From Bathymodiolus brooksi (lineage: Eukaryota; Mollusca; Bivalvia; Mytilida; Modiolidae), in contig OY804580.1 in NCBI GenBank assembly GCA_963680875.1, forward strand, positions 99,229,353 to 99,293,352: 64,000 nt of DNA, read 5' to 3'. Positions 27,601 through 36,907 of this stretch are shown in pieces. A model generated the notes under the pieces. The model was given only the letters and a program-made list of their open reading frames with translations. It ran no database searches and was not told the origin of the DNA. The stretch's first letter is position 1. The number at the start of each line of letters is the position of its first letter. Position numbers and translations under genes: made by a program.

Positions 27601-30600
27601 ACTAGGTATATATATACCTGTATGGACACGAACACGTTATATAGAGGATAAAGAGATGAGATAATAAAGTAACCACTAGGTAAATATATACCTGTATGGA
27701 CACGAACACGTTATATAGAGGATAAAGAGATGAGATAATAAAGTAACCACTAGGTATATATATACCTGTATGTACACGAACACGTTATATAGAGGATAAA
27801 GAGATGAGATAATAAAGTAACCACTAGGTATATATATACCTGTATGGACACGGAACATGTTATATAGAGGATAAAGAGATGAGATAATAAAGTAACCACT
27901 AGGTATATATATACCTGTATGGACACGAACACGTTATATAGAGGATAAAGAGATGAGATAATAAAGTAACCACTAGGTATGTATATACCTGTATGGACAC
28001 GAACACGTTATATAGAGGATAAAGAGATGAGATAATAAAGTAACCACTAGGTATATATATACCTGTATGGACACGAACACGTTATATAGAGGATAAAGAG
28101 ATGAGATAATAAAGTAACCACTAGGTATATATATACCTGTATGGACACGAACACGTTATATAGAGGATAAAGAGATGAGATAATAAAGTAACCACTGGGT
28201 ATATATATACCTGTATGGACACGAACACGTTATATAGAGGATAAAGAGATGAGATAATAAAGTAACCACTAGGTATATATATACCTGTATGGACACGAAC
28301 ACGTTATATAGAGGATAAAGAGATGAGATAATAAAGTAACCACTAGGTATATATATACCTGTATGGACACGAACACGTTATATAGAGGATAAAGAGATGA
28401 GATAATAAAGTAACCACTAGGTATATATATACCTGTATGGACACGAACACGTTATATAGAGGATAAAGAGATGAGATAATAAAGTAACCTCTAGGTATAT
28501 ATATATCTGTATGGACACGAACACGTTATATAGAGGATAAAGAGATGAGATAATAAAGTAACCACTAGGTATATATATACCTGTATGGACACGGAACATG
28601 TTATATAGAGGATAAAGAGATGAGATAATAAAGTAACCACTAGGTATATATATACCTGTATGGACACGAACACGTTATATAGAGGATAAAGAGATGAGAT
28701 AATAAAGTAACCACTAGGTATATATATACCTGTATGGACACGAACACGTTATATAGAGGATAAAGAGATGAGATAATAAAGTAACCACTAGGTATATATA
28801 TACCTGTATGGACACGAACACGTTATATAGAGGATAAAGAGATGAGATAATAAAGTAACCACTAGGTATATATATACCTGTATGGACACGAACACGTTAT
28901 ATAGAGGATAAAGAGATGAGATAATAAAGTAACCACTAGGTAAATATATACCTGTATGGACACGAACACGTTATATAGAGGATACAGAGATGAGATAATA
29001 AAGTAACCACTAGGTATATATATACCTGTATGGACACGAACACGTTATATAGAGAATAAAGAGATGAGATAATAAAGACATTTTATTGAAAATAAATATG
29101 TAATCGTAAAGTTAAAACAGGGGGAGGATGTAATTCCATGCCTCAATAGGCATTGGTCCCACCCGACATAGACTGGATGTGCTATGTGCTTTTAAAATGG
29201 TTGTATTTATATATCATATCTGCTATAATTAATATAACGCCATCCTAGAGTACAGGGGATATTAAAGGTGAACCTACAGATGCCAGTGATACCATGTGTT
29301 TTGAATGGATCATGAGCGAATTCAGACGGACTTCGCGACCCCTTTAAACATCAACTGTCGATTGTTTGTGGTTAAATTTTTTTTTTTCTTAAATAACAAT
29401 TTATATAGTCAAATAACTAATTCTAAGGACATTATAGGGGGATTTATTCCCATCTGGCTCTGCCCTCGATCCGATAGACCTTAGACTCCTTGTCTACAAA
29501 ATTTACGTCCTCTCTAACATAAAATCCTACATCCATATAACTGCGACATACCCATATCCAGTGGTCAAGGTTGGGCGGTTCATACTCCTTAGGTGGTCAA
29601 TTCTGGTCAATACTATTATTTTAAGTGAAAAATGGTCAATTTTGTTCTTTTTCATATCTAAAATGATGAACATTTTCATTTGAAGTCCTAATTTAAATTT
29701 TTATTGCTGTATTAATCTGTTGAATATCTTAAAACATCACTGAATTACTATTGAAATCTATTTAAGGCACATTTTCAGGTTTTCAGGTGCATTACTAAAT
29801 ACATTTATAATTACATAAAGATTTATTTAATTCATAATGTGTGATTGCAACAGGTAAGTTACAGGTAGCTTAATTAAAGTGCTGGACAGGTAACTGTACA
29901 CCTGGCTGACAGGTGGTCAATTAAGAAATTTAAATTGCTAAAACAACATAACCCCAATAAATGTGTTCATAAGGAAAAGGGTAATAAAAGTGGCCAGCTT
30001 GAAACAATAAAATGTTTTAAGTTCATTCATATGTGAGACAGAATGATTCTGAATGCAGGAAATGGAAAGTTTATAGGGGGTTTACTCTTCATGGCTTCTC
30101 TTATGTATGGCTTCTTACCAAATGATTTATAATGATTTAAGCCACCTGACGAGTACCCTTGGCAGGAACGAAACAGTTTTCTATATTATAAAATTGTTGT
30201 GTAACAAATAAAAATATGATATTTTATTTTATTAAATTAAAGAAATACTAACTTAAAATCATTACAAGTTAAAAATAGATACCCCCACTAAAAAGACCCT
30301 CTTAGGAATCAATTTACATAATCCTATCTGGCTTTTACTCCAATCGACCAGCATTGACCAGTATTGACCGGTTAAAACCAGTATTGGCCACCGGTTCGGT
30401 CAATTTTGCCAACCCTGCCAGTGGTAAAGCTTAAAGCCTGTGTAGGACTTTTCGTGGATGTTTTGGTTGTGTCCGTGTATAGATGGATGTGGGCCATAAT
30501 AATATGTAAACGTGTACTCGATACAAGAAACAGTTTGGAAATACCAAAGGAGGACAGACATTACAATGACCAAATGAAAAAGAACAAAATGACCAACAAT

Positions 30601-32149
30601 GATCTACAAAATACTAAAGCTAAACAACTTAACCCAAGCCCTTCCTTTCTTTGTGAATCAACTGTAATTTTGAATAGCTCTTCGTGTATCATTTATTTAC
30701 AGTTTTGCTGACTGAATCTGCTTGTCCTATGATTTGTCCACTCAATTATGCCCCTATATGTGGATCAGATGGGACCACTTATGGCAACGAGTGTGCATTC
30801 AAATCCGCTAAATGCATGTAAGTTTTACTTGTTACTTACAAACATTTTTTTTTAGCGAAATCGAGATAAACGATCCATGTTATAACTTTATTTAGAAACT
30901 GTTTGTTTTCGAGGTTTACTTTTCCCTTCCGTTTGGAGTAGTTACAGTGCAATCTGTCTAAACGAACCTCATCCGTGCTAATGTTTGAGTTCGGAATAGA
31001 CAGATAACTGGTTTTTACAAAGATTTCCAACATTGGAACTTTATTTAATTTTCGGTTTATTCAGCGTTAGGTTTATACAGGTTTCGGTTTATTCAGGGTT
31101 CGGTTTATCCAGGGTTAGGTTTATTCAGGGTTCACTTGAGACAGGCTTCAAGGTGTAAATGTCAGAAAGATAAATACACAAAAAATAAATAAATAAATAA
31201 ATAAACAAAGATAAAACAACACCAAGAAATACAATAACAAAGGAATATATACCTTTTTCTAATATAATTAAAATGCAATCATTTTGAATTCAGTTATCGT
31301 TTTAAGAGATTTTCTCTTCGAATCGAAAACGTTTGGTTTCATGATTTGTTCCTTTGTTAATGAGCAGCAGTTATTTACAAACTTTATCGTAAGGCCCATA
31401 GAGTAGATGTGGTTGGTCCAGGGTAAGAAATCCCGTTTAATAAACTTACCTAAATTATGTGTTACATGCACAGATGTTCCAAGATAGGGTTCTAATTGTT
31501 ACATGCCTATTCCATATCATTTTGTGTCGGTGGTTTAATGGTTAGCGTGTTCGCCGCGAGAGCAATATCTACATAGTTAGTTCGAGCCGCGGTCGATTCA
31601 AACCTAAAGCTATACAATTGTTTTTTGTTGTTTCTCCACTAAGCACGCAGCAATAAGGTGTAAGAACACATATTAGTTGGGTCGGAATCAGAATAATGTG
31701 TCCGAGTGGATTTTGATAGTGCTAGCTCACCTAAACAACAGTCCGCGGGTAGAAATGTCGCTCCATCCGGACACATTATTCTGATTCAGATCCAACCAGT
31801 CTTTACTCTTTCTCCTTAATGCTGCCTGCTTAGCGGAGAAGCAACAAATACCAATTTTATAGTCTTTAGTTTGACCCGACCGGGGCTCGAACCCACGAGC
31901 ATGCTAACCATTACGCCACCGATGTGGTTATATTGTGGCATCGAAATATATTGCTTCCTAATAAATGATCTATGAATAAAACATCCTCGTTTATTTCCCC
32001 CATTGTTTTTGCTGATTCCTTGTTTCTATAATGAAGAAAACAATCTGAAATAAAAACTAGTTATGTTTGAATTATATATTTCTAGTAAAGAAAACCTGAA
32101 GACTCCTGAAATCATCACCCTAGCGTCAAGAGGGGCATGTGTTCATTAA
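9670..32149 (+). CDS. Kazal gene 2, secreted single-domain serine protease inhibitor, 72 aa, complete
   Basis: Exons are 9670-9709 (signal peptide), 30703-30817 (Kazal N-half) and 32086-32149 (Kazal C-half, TAA). Splice sites are GTATGT, tttatttacag, GTAAGT and tatatttctag; phases are 1 and 2. The product has a hydrophobic signal peptide ([13 protein letters not shown].., about residues 1-20) and one Kazal domain with Cys at 21, 25, 33, 44, 51 and 70, core PICGSDGTTYGNEC. P1 is Leu27. It should be secreted and inhibit a serine protease by the standard substrate-like mechanism. The start is the only ATG compatible with the signal exon and lies 65 nt from a TATA box. Intron 1 is 20,993 bp and mostly satellite. 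The exons are nearly identical to gene 1, but four of six exon-2 differences change the protein. Pairing of the distant exon 1 is inferred: phases fit and no other exon 1 lies between. Confidence 0.85.
9765..9990. repeat. Dispersed repeat with an 18-bp perfect palindrome
   Basis: TCTTGCACTAGTGCAAGA (9804-9821) is perfectly palindromic; a partial echo, tcttgcacttttgccgg, is near 9919-9935. The open frame at 9790-10008 reads through this and is not credible as a gene. Family uncertain. Confidence 0.4.
10073..10290 (-). mobile_element. Retroelement 3' end fragment, reverse orientation
   Basis: Carries the reversed marks of the 3' untranslated end that follows the reverse-transcriptase relics elsewhere in the window: taccaaaggg, ccgtaagtc, aaagaaaactaag, aggtgtcccggaagg and ggcgccagtcgtgttatcc, in that order. 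Similar pieces are at 30535-30625 and 33368-33582. Confidence 0.65.
10657..29078. repeat. 74/75-bp satellite array, about 248 units, 18.4 kb
   Basis: The unit runs ggtatatatatacctgtatg, gacacgaacacgttatatag, aggataaagagatgagataa, taaagtaaccacta (74 bp). A variant with ggaacac in place of gaacac is 75 bp. Units are nearly identical, so the array is young or homogenised. Each unit has a perfect 14-bp palindrome GGTATATATATACC, and most have AATAAA on the + strand. Higher-order structure is visible: a 1188-bp (16-unit) block repeated, a 371-bp five-unit block repeated, and a block of about 4.1-4.2 kb repeated. Open frames here only reflect periodicity. The whole array lies in Kazal gene 2 intron 1. 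Confidence 0.97.
29566..30417. mobile_element. Non-autonomous hAT-like DNA transposon, 852 bp, perfect 8-bp target duplication
   Basis: CCAGTGGT is present at 29558-29565 and again at 30418-30425. The left end is caaggttgggcggttc and the right end, reverse complemented, is cagggttggcaaaattgacc. Just inside, ggtcaatactggtcaatgct-type repeats face each other. No transposase. An 8-bp duplication and a CAGGGTTGGC-type end are hAT hallmarks. Confidence 0.85.
30535..30625 (-). mobile_element. Retroelement 3' end fragment, reverse orientation
   Basis: Shows taccaaaggagg, aatgaccaaatgaaaaagaa and atctacaaaatactaaag, reversed signature parts of the same 3' end. A related stretch is at the extreme left of the window (1-35), as expected for duplicated flanks of exon 2 in genes 1 and 2. 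Confidence 0.55.
30818..32085 (+). other. Kazal gene 2 intron 2 (1268 bp, phase 2)
   Basis: Aligns by eye with both ends of gene 1 intron 2 but lacks about 1.6 kb. It contains the 16-bp minisatellite (31050-31133), an (aaat)n run near 31185-31205 and a head-to-head hybrid SINE. Confidence 0.8.
31523..31927. repeat. Head-to-head hybrid of two SINE A copies
   Basis: 31523-31710 is the forward 5' half (ggtggtttaatggttagcg ... tccgagtgga). From 31711 the sequence is the reverse copy (gatagtgctagctcacc ... cattacgccaccgatgtgg). In gene 1 these two SINEs are separate, at 983-1349 and 2663-3011. Confidence 0.85.
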
Positions 32150-32189
32150 GAGTTGATGGTCCTTGTCTGTAGACGGATGATGACGAACT

Positions 32190-32195
32190 AATAAA
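32190..32195 (+). terminator. Polyadenylation signal AATAAA of Kazal gene 2
   Basis: AATAAA 41 nt after the stop codon, in sequence conserved with gene 1. Confidence 0.7.
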
Positions 32196-32340
32196 ACTTA
32201 GAAGTATATCTTAATTGTTTATTAAACAGACTTAAATATAGCCAAGAATTTGTGAGAAATACAGAAATAATCTTAAGAATATAGTATTTAAATGATTTAC
32301 TATTAATTCAATTATCAATATACCAAAATGTAGGGGTATT

Positions 32341-32590
32341 TTGGTTAACGCCACTTTCAACAATATTTCAGTTATATCGTGGAGGTCAATTTTATTGGTG
32401 GAGGAAACCGGAGTACCCAGAGATAACCACCGACCTACCACAAGTCGCTGATAAACTTTATCACCTAATGTTGTATTGAGTACACCTCACTTGAGCAGGT
32501 AACAGGTCGGTGGTTTCTTCCATCAATAAAACCGACCGCCACGATATAGCTGAAATGTTATTGCAAGTGGCTTTAAACTGCATAACCCTA
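32341..32590 (-). repeat. SINE family B fragments
   Basis: 32341-32490 is a reverse copy (gttaacgccactttcaacaa). It is followed by a forward fragment (taaaaccgaccgccacgata to about 32590). This parallels the composite downstream of gene 1. Confidence 0.75.
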
Positions 32591-33125
32591 ACCCATAACC
32601 AGATGGTTACACGAAAGTGTTGAAGCTCAAAGCACACCTGAATAATTCAAACAGGGGTTCGATACACACAAGTCCCAAAATATTTACAACACATTTTAAG
32701 GTTAAAATGATAAAAGGTTAAAGTTCATACACACAAGAACAAAATAATAAACTGTAGATTCTTAAAAATAATCCACAGTCCGAACAATAATTTGATGTCA
32801 GAGAAATGTATCCCTTATGAAAAAATTCCTTTAAAAATATTTTACAAATTTAAAGTCACCCCAGTTGTTGCACCATGAACTGATTACTAGTTTAATTGAT
32901 TGCCTTTATTTTCATTATTTATTGAATATTAGTGTAAGTTTTTACACAATATAGATAACATAGTCGTAGGTAAAAGTATGTAAATTCATGTACACATATA
33001 CTATCGTTATTTAATTTTGCGAGAAGAGATTTATCATAGCAATATCATATCAAAGGCCAAGGTGAAGTCTATTTCGAGCAAGATATATCCACTGATATTA
33101 TGACCCAGGATATCGAGCAAAATAT
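32590..33125. other. Convergent intergenic gap, no gene seen
   Basis: AT-rich sequence between the 3' ends of Kazal genes 2 and 3 with no recognised feature. Confidence 0.5.
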
Positions 33126-33311
33126 CGGAGTGGAGCGACATGTCTACCCGCGGACTGTTGTTTCAGTGAGCAAGTACCATAAAAAACCAGCTAAGCGTGT
33201 TGGTCTAGAACAAAGCGGACCTCATCATCATCTCATTGAAAATTAACTTGTTCTCGCCATGATATAGCTGGAAAATGGTTGAATTGGCGTTAAACAACAA
33301 TCACTCACTCG
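33126..33311 (+). repeat. SINE family A, 5'-truncated copy
   Basis: Body and tail only: ggagtggagcgacatgtcta, cgcggactgttgtttcagtg, then ggcgttaaacaacaatcact. Confidence 0.8.
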
Positions 33312-33367
33312 TAAACAATATCAACAGTTAGTATTGTCGCTAAAGCCAGCTTAAGAAGAGTTAGGGG

Positions 33368-33582
33368 ATACCAAAGGGGTAATTAGAATCCATAAATCGA
33401 AGAAGGACATACAATGCAATGACAAAAAGAAACAGAACAAACAACGATCTACAAAACACTACACAGAAAACTAAAGTTTAAATAACTCGAACACCACAAA
33501 AATCTGGGATTCACTTAGGTGTTCCGAATGGGTAAGCAGTTTCTGTTCTATTAGCGGCACCCGTCGTGTTACTCTTACATAG
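33368..33582 (-). mobile_element. Retroelement 3' end fragment, reverse orientation
   Basis: Order taccaaaggggtaattagaa, ccataaatcgaag, aacagaacaaacaacgatct, acagaaaactaaag, aggtgttccgaatgggtaag, ggcacccgtcgtgttactct. This is the complement of the 3' end seen downstream of reverse-transcriptase fragments at 39800-39905 and 53380-53570. Confidence 0.7.
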
Positions 33583-33676
33583 ACGATTTTCTGACAGGAA
33601 TAGAAATCCTTTAAAGCTTTTCCTTGTTATATATAGATGTGTTCAATTTTAGATAATGAAATACAATCCCAAGAAT

Positions 33677-33682
33677 TTTATT
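33677..33682 (-). terminator. Polyadenylation signal AATAAA of Kazal gene 3
   Basis: tttatt on the + strand, AATAAA on the coding strand, 35 nt after the stop codon. Confidence 0.65.
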
Positions 33683-33717
33683 AATTCATCGAAGCTTGTC
33701 CGTTGGACCTCCGACAT

Positions 33718-36648
33718 TTATGGACTGCATGCTCCTCTTGACGATAAAGTGATGAGTTCGGGTGTCTTCAGGGTTTTCTTGCTAAAAATAGATAAATAAT
33801 TCATGTTTTATATCACTAAAGTGTTTCAGTAAATTCAGTATATAACCTAAAGAAGAAAAGGAAGTAGAAGATCACTATGGAAAATAATGTACAACAACTC
33901 GTCATGCGCATATAAATAGGAAAACATGAATGTACATGTGTACAATAATGTACGATATCTTGGTTACTGACCGTGTATATAACAAACGTTTATCCAGTCA
34001 GTGCAATGTGACTGCTCAAATAGAACAAGTGCAGGATAGAAATGAATATGAAAGGGGAAGGTTTGGCGCTTTAAAATCTGATTCAACCCACCATTTCTTT
34101 AGAAATGCCTGTACCAAGTCAGGGTCATTACGGTTTTCAGTTTTCCGGTTGTTGACTGATTTTGTCTGTTTATATACTTATGAGTTTTGACTTTCCCTTT
34201 GTAAGATTGTTCGGAGTTCGGTAATTTTGTTATTACCTTTATATACATTTTGGTTATTGGTTAGATCAGTTTATATATTGTTGTCATGATAAATTTGAAT
34301 TTATTCCTAATATTCCATATTGAGCAGAGCGATATATCAAGAAAACAAACTACAACGCCATAATACTTGAACAAAACATTTCTACAACGCCAACTCGAAT
34401 AGAATCATAGTATTTGAAAATATCCCAAAAATATAAACAATGACAACATTTATTTATATCGATAACGATACAAAAAGAATAGCATAACGAAATTATAATA
34501 TAACACTATACAATCTCTGTATGGTTAAGCTGTATACAACTGTTAGATATTTAAATCAATATGCATATATGAACTATGAACTTCATATCCAAATAGCAAA
34601 ATACAATGTGCAATGAGTGTCTATATCACCACTAACGTTGTGAGTTTGAATTCCTATTAACCGCATCGGTGGTGTAATGGTTAGTGTGCTCGCCTCAAGT
34701 GTGATAGATCCTGGGTTCGAGCCCCGGTCGGGTCAAACCTAATACTGTAAAATTGGTATTTGTTGCTTCTCCGCTAAGCACGCAGCATTAAGGAGAAAGA
34801 GCAAAGACTGGTTGGCTTGGAATCAGAATAACTTGTCCGAGTGGAGCGGCATGTCTACCCGCGGACTGTTGTTTCAGGGAGCTAGCACTATACAAATCCA
34901 AGTCAGCGTGTTGCTCTAGTACAAAGTGGACCTCATCATCTTATTGAAAATTAACTTGTTCTCGCCATGATACAGCTGAAAAATTGCTGAATTGGCGTTA
35001 AACAACAATTATTCACTCACTTACTCGAAACCCGATCGGGTGAGGTGTACTCGATACAACATTATGTGATAAAGTTTGTCAGTGACTTGCGGCAGGTCGG
35101 TGGTTTTCTCCGGGTACTCCGGTTTCCTCAACCAATAAAACTGACCGCCACGATATAACTGAAATATTGTTGAAAGTGACGCTAAGCACCATAACCCCCT
35201 TGTTTAAGGTTTTTGTCTTAATCGGAAGTAATGAGTGTAAAACTTACATGCATGCAGCAGATTTGAAGGCACATTCGTTGGAATATGTTACACCATCTGA
35301 TCCACATACAGGGGCATAATTGAAGGGACAAATCATCGGGCAAGCAGATTCAGCCAGCAAAGCTGTAAATAAATCATACACGATTAGCTGTACAATTAAA
35401 AAATTTAGATACACCGCTGTCAGAATAGTTCTAAAAGCCGACAGGCAAATCGTAGAAAGAGTCCAAATCATAACCTCTAACACATACATACATGACACCA
35501 CACTCTCTTGGCTTGTTATAGGCACTTCAATAAAAAGTGGCGGTGTTAAAATAGTTTATGGGCCCAAACCTTAGTATTGAATGATGGAAGGAACAAAAAC
35601 AGTGAATTAATATACATTTACTACAAAACGAAGTCATCAAAGTATTGCATCCCTCAGTTTGGACCTTGTGCGCAATGCAGGGGTGTTCGGTTGAATCAGG
35701 AAGAGTCCTATTTAAGGATGTAATTCGTCCAATGTTTAAATTAATTTATCAACATGTGGCTTGTGGCAACCATATTTTGATTTCCTCACAAGCCAACGAC
35801 TTTTCATTCACATTATTGTCTACTTGTTTGCTTAAATAATGGCACGAAGTACACAATTAATAATTGTAACAGACCTGACGTGTATTTGAAGAGAAAATTA
35901 ATATTTATCGTCAAGCGCTTGTGTCAATTGTAGTCATAAATTTTTTTCCTTGGCAGCCATATTGGATTGTTCAATTTAACATAATCATGAAACGACATGA
36001 CATGACATAAGCCGTTTATTACAGGCAACCATTTTGATTTATTGTTCACAGTTGTTTCGCCACAGACAATATGTTACATCAGAATCCAGATCAATTCAAT
36101 AATTCCAAGCAAAATGTTGATGACTTACAGGGTAGAAAATTAAATGGGACAAGTTATTGGACGGATGGTGGATGCACAATTATTTGTACAATAAAATTCC
36201 ACACTGTCAGAACAGTTCCAAAAGCCAATGCAAAAAAATCAAAGTTTCTTTAAATAAATGACAATTATATTGAAAAATCAAGACGACACGACGAAATATA
36301 CTCATATAATCTACAAAAATATCAAAGTAACAAGTAAAACAATCCTTTAAAATTATCTTTCTTTTTCAGCCTCCAATATATTTGGGCATTTTGAATGGAC
36401 AATATTGCTATTATTGATTATTATAAACAATTTTGACAAATTCCTTCCCATTGACGTATAACTATATCCATTGCATCCATTAGTGATCACCAAAGATTAT
36501 AACGAATATCCGTAGCACATTATATTGTCTATATAAAGCACTGACAATGTACAAAAATTCGATAATATATCGAGAATCCACATTACTGTTTCCCCTGTAG
36601 AAACATACCTGCTCCGAAAATGCACAAAAGAGCGAGTACAAATTTCAT
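33718..36648 (-). CDS. Kazal gene 3, secreted single-domain serine protease inhibitor, 72 aa, complete
   Basis: Exons in coding order are 36609-36648 (signal peptide), 35248-35362 (Kazal N-half) and 33718-33781 (Kazal C-half, TAA). Exon lengths of 40, 115 and 64 nt equal those of gene 2, as do the intron phases (1 and 2). The signal peptide is [13 protein letters not shown]... Cys are at 21, 25, 33, 44, 51 and 70, with core [14 protein letters not shown] and C-terminus ..SRGACSP. P1 is Phe27, pointing to chymotrypsin-like targets (inference). The gene runs towards gene 2, tail to tail, with 1.6 kb between stop codons. A TATA box lies 59 nt before the start codon. Intron 1 (1246 bp) contains a decayed extra copy of exon 2. 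The reading frame is intact throughout. Confidence 0.92.
33920..34240 (+). repeat. Dispersed mollusc-type repeat, probably a retroelement 3' region
   Basis: Contains cagtgcaatgtgactgctca, acccaccatttctttagaaa, tgcctgtaccaagtcagggt and tatgagttttgactttccct. From memory, this string of motifs is common in mussel and other bivalve genomes next to reverse-transcriptase relics. The 86-codon open frame across it (33930-34190) is not credible as a gene. It lies in gene 3 intron 2. Confidence 0.5.
34662..35030 (+). repeat. SINE family A, best-preserved full-length copy
   Basis: The head gcatcggtggtgtaatggtt is an A box and gggttcgagccccggtcggg is a B box. The body runs through gcacgcagcattaaggagaa and cgcggactgttgtttcaggg. 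The tail is ggcgttaaacaacaattatt with cact repeats. Length about 370 bp. Pol III promoter boxes look intact. Confidence 0.9.
35036..35212 (+). repeat. SINE family B, headless copy
   Basis: Begins cgggtgaggtgtactcgata, continues with aaaactgaccgccacgatat, and ends at a degraded gacgctaagcaccataac tail. It follows directly on the SINE A copy. Confidence 0.8.
36062..36240 (-). pseudogene. Decayed Kazal exon 2 with adjoining intron, inside gene 3 intron 1
   Basis: On the + strand, aatatgttacatc (36069-36081) and acttacagggtagaaaatta followed by aatgggacaagttattgg align with aatatgttacacc and acatacaggggcataattga followed by agggacaaatcatcgg of gene 3 exon 2. About 20-25 extra bp interrupt the exon. 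36180-36225 then matches gene 3 intron 1 (actgtcagaacagttccaaa against gctgtcagaatagttctaaa). The cysteine pattern is lost. It records a local duplication that failed. Confidence 0.65.
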
Positions 36649-36701
36649 ATTTCCTTTGGCTGCTTAAATCAATATGATGACACAGTCACCGAAGATTATA
36701 A

Positions 36702-36750
36702 TTTATACCAAAATGATAACCCCTGACCCCACCACGTGTAATTTCCCATA
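36702..36750 (-). promoter_or_regulatory. Core promoter of Kazal gene 3
   Basis: On the coding strand: TATGGGAAATTACAC (36736-36750), GTTATC (36715-36720), 7 nt, TATAAA (36702-36707), then 59 nt from the first T of the TATA box to ATG. GTTATC-ATT.TGGTATAAATTA is almost identical to gene 2. Confidence 0.75.
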
Positions 36751-36907
36751 ATGTAATAATGTACTAACAATGTTGGTTCATATTATCAAGTTCTCAATTA
36801 TATTTAAAGATCCATCTTAACACCGGTTTAAGTCGTAAAATATAGTTAAAGTGCAATAAGAGACAGTAATAAATATTTTGCAATTTGATTGAATAATGAA
36901 AAGAATA

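Larger units (their letters stand above)
9710..30702 (+). other. Kazal gene 2 intron 1 (20,993 bp, phase 1)
   Basis: GTATGT donor, tttacag acceptor. About 88 percent is the 74/75-bp satellite. It also carries a dispersed foldback repeat, retroelement 3'-end fragments and an 852-bp hAT-like element. About 10,290-10,656 and 29,079-29,557 hold nothing recognisable. Confidence 0.75.

Noticed and set aside
10589..28673. Dozens of overlapping minus-strand open frames of 60-135 codons
   Set aside because: All are the 74/75-bp satellite read in rotating frames; a frame stays open only where 75-bp units follow one another. No start context, no non-periodic sequence.
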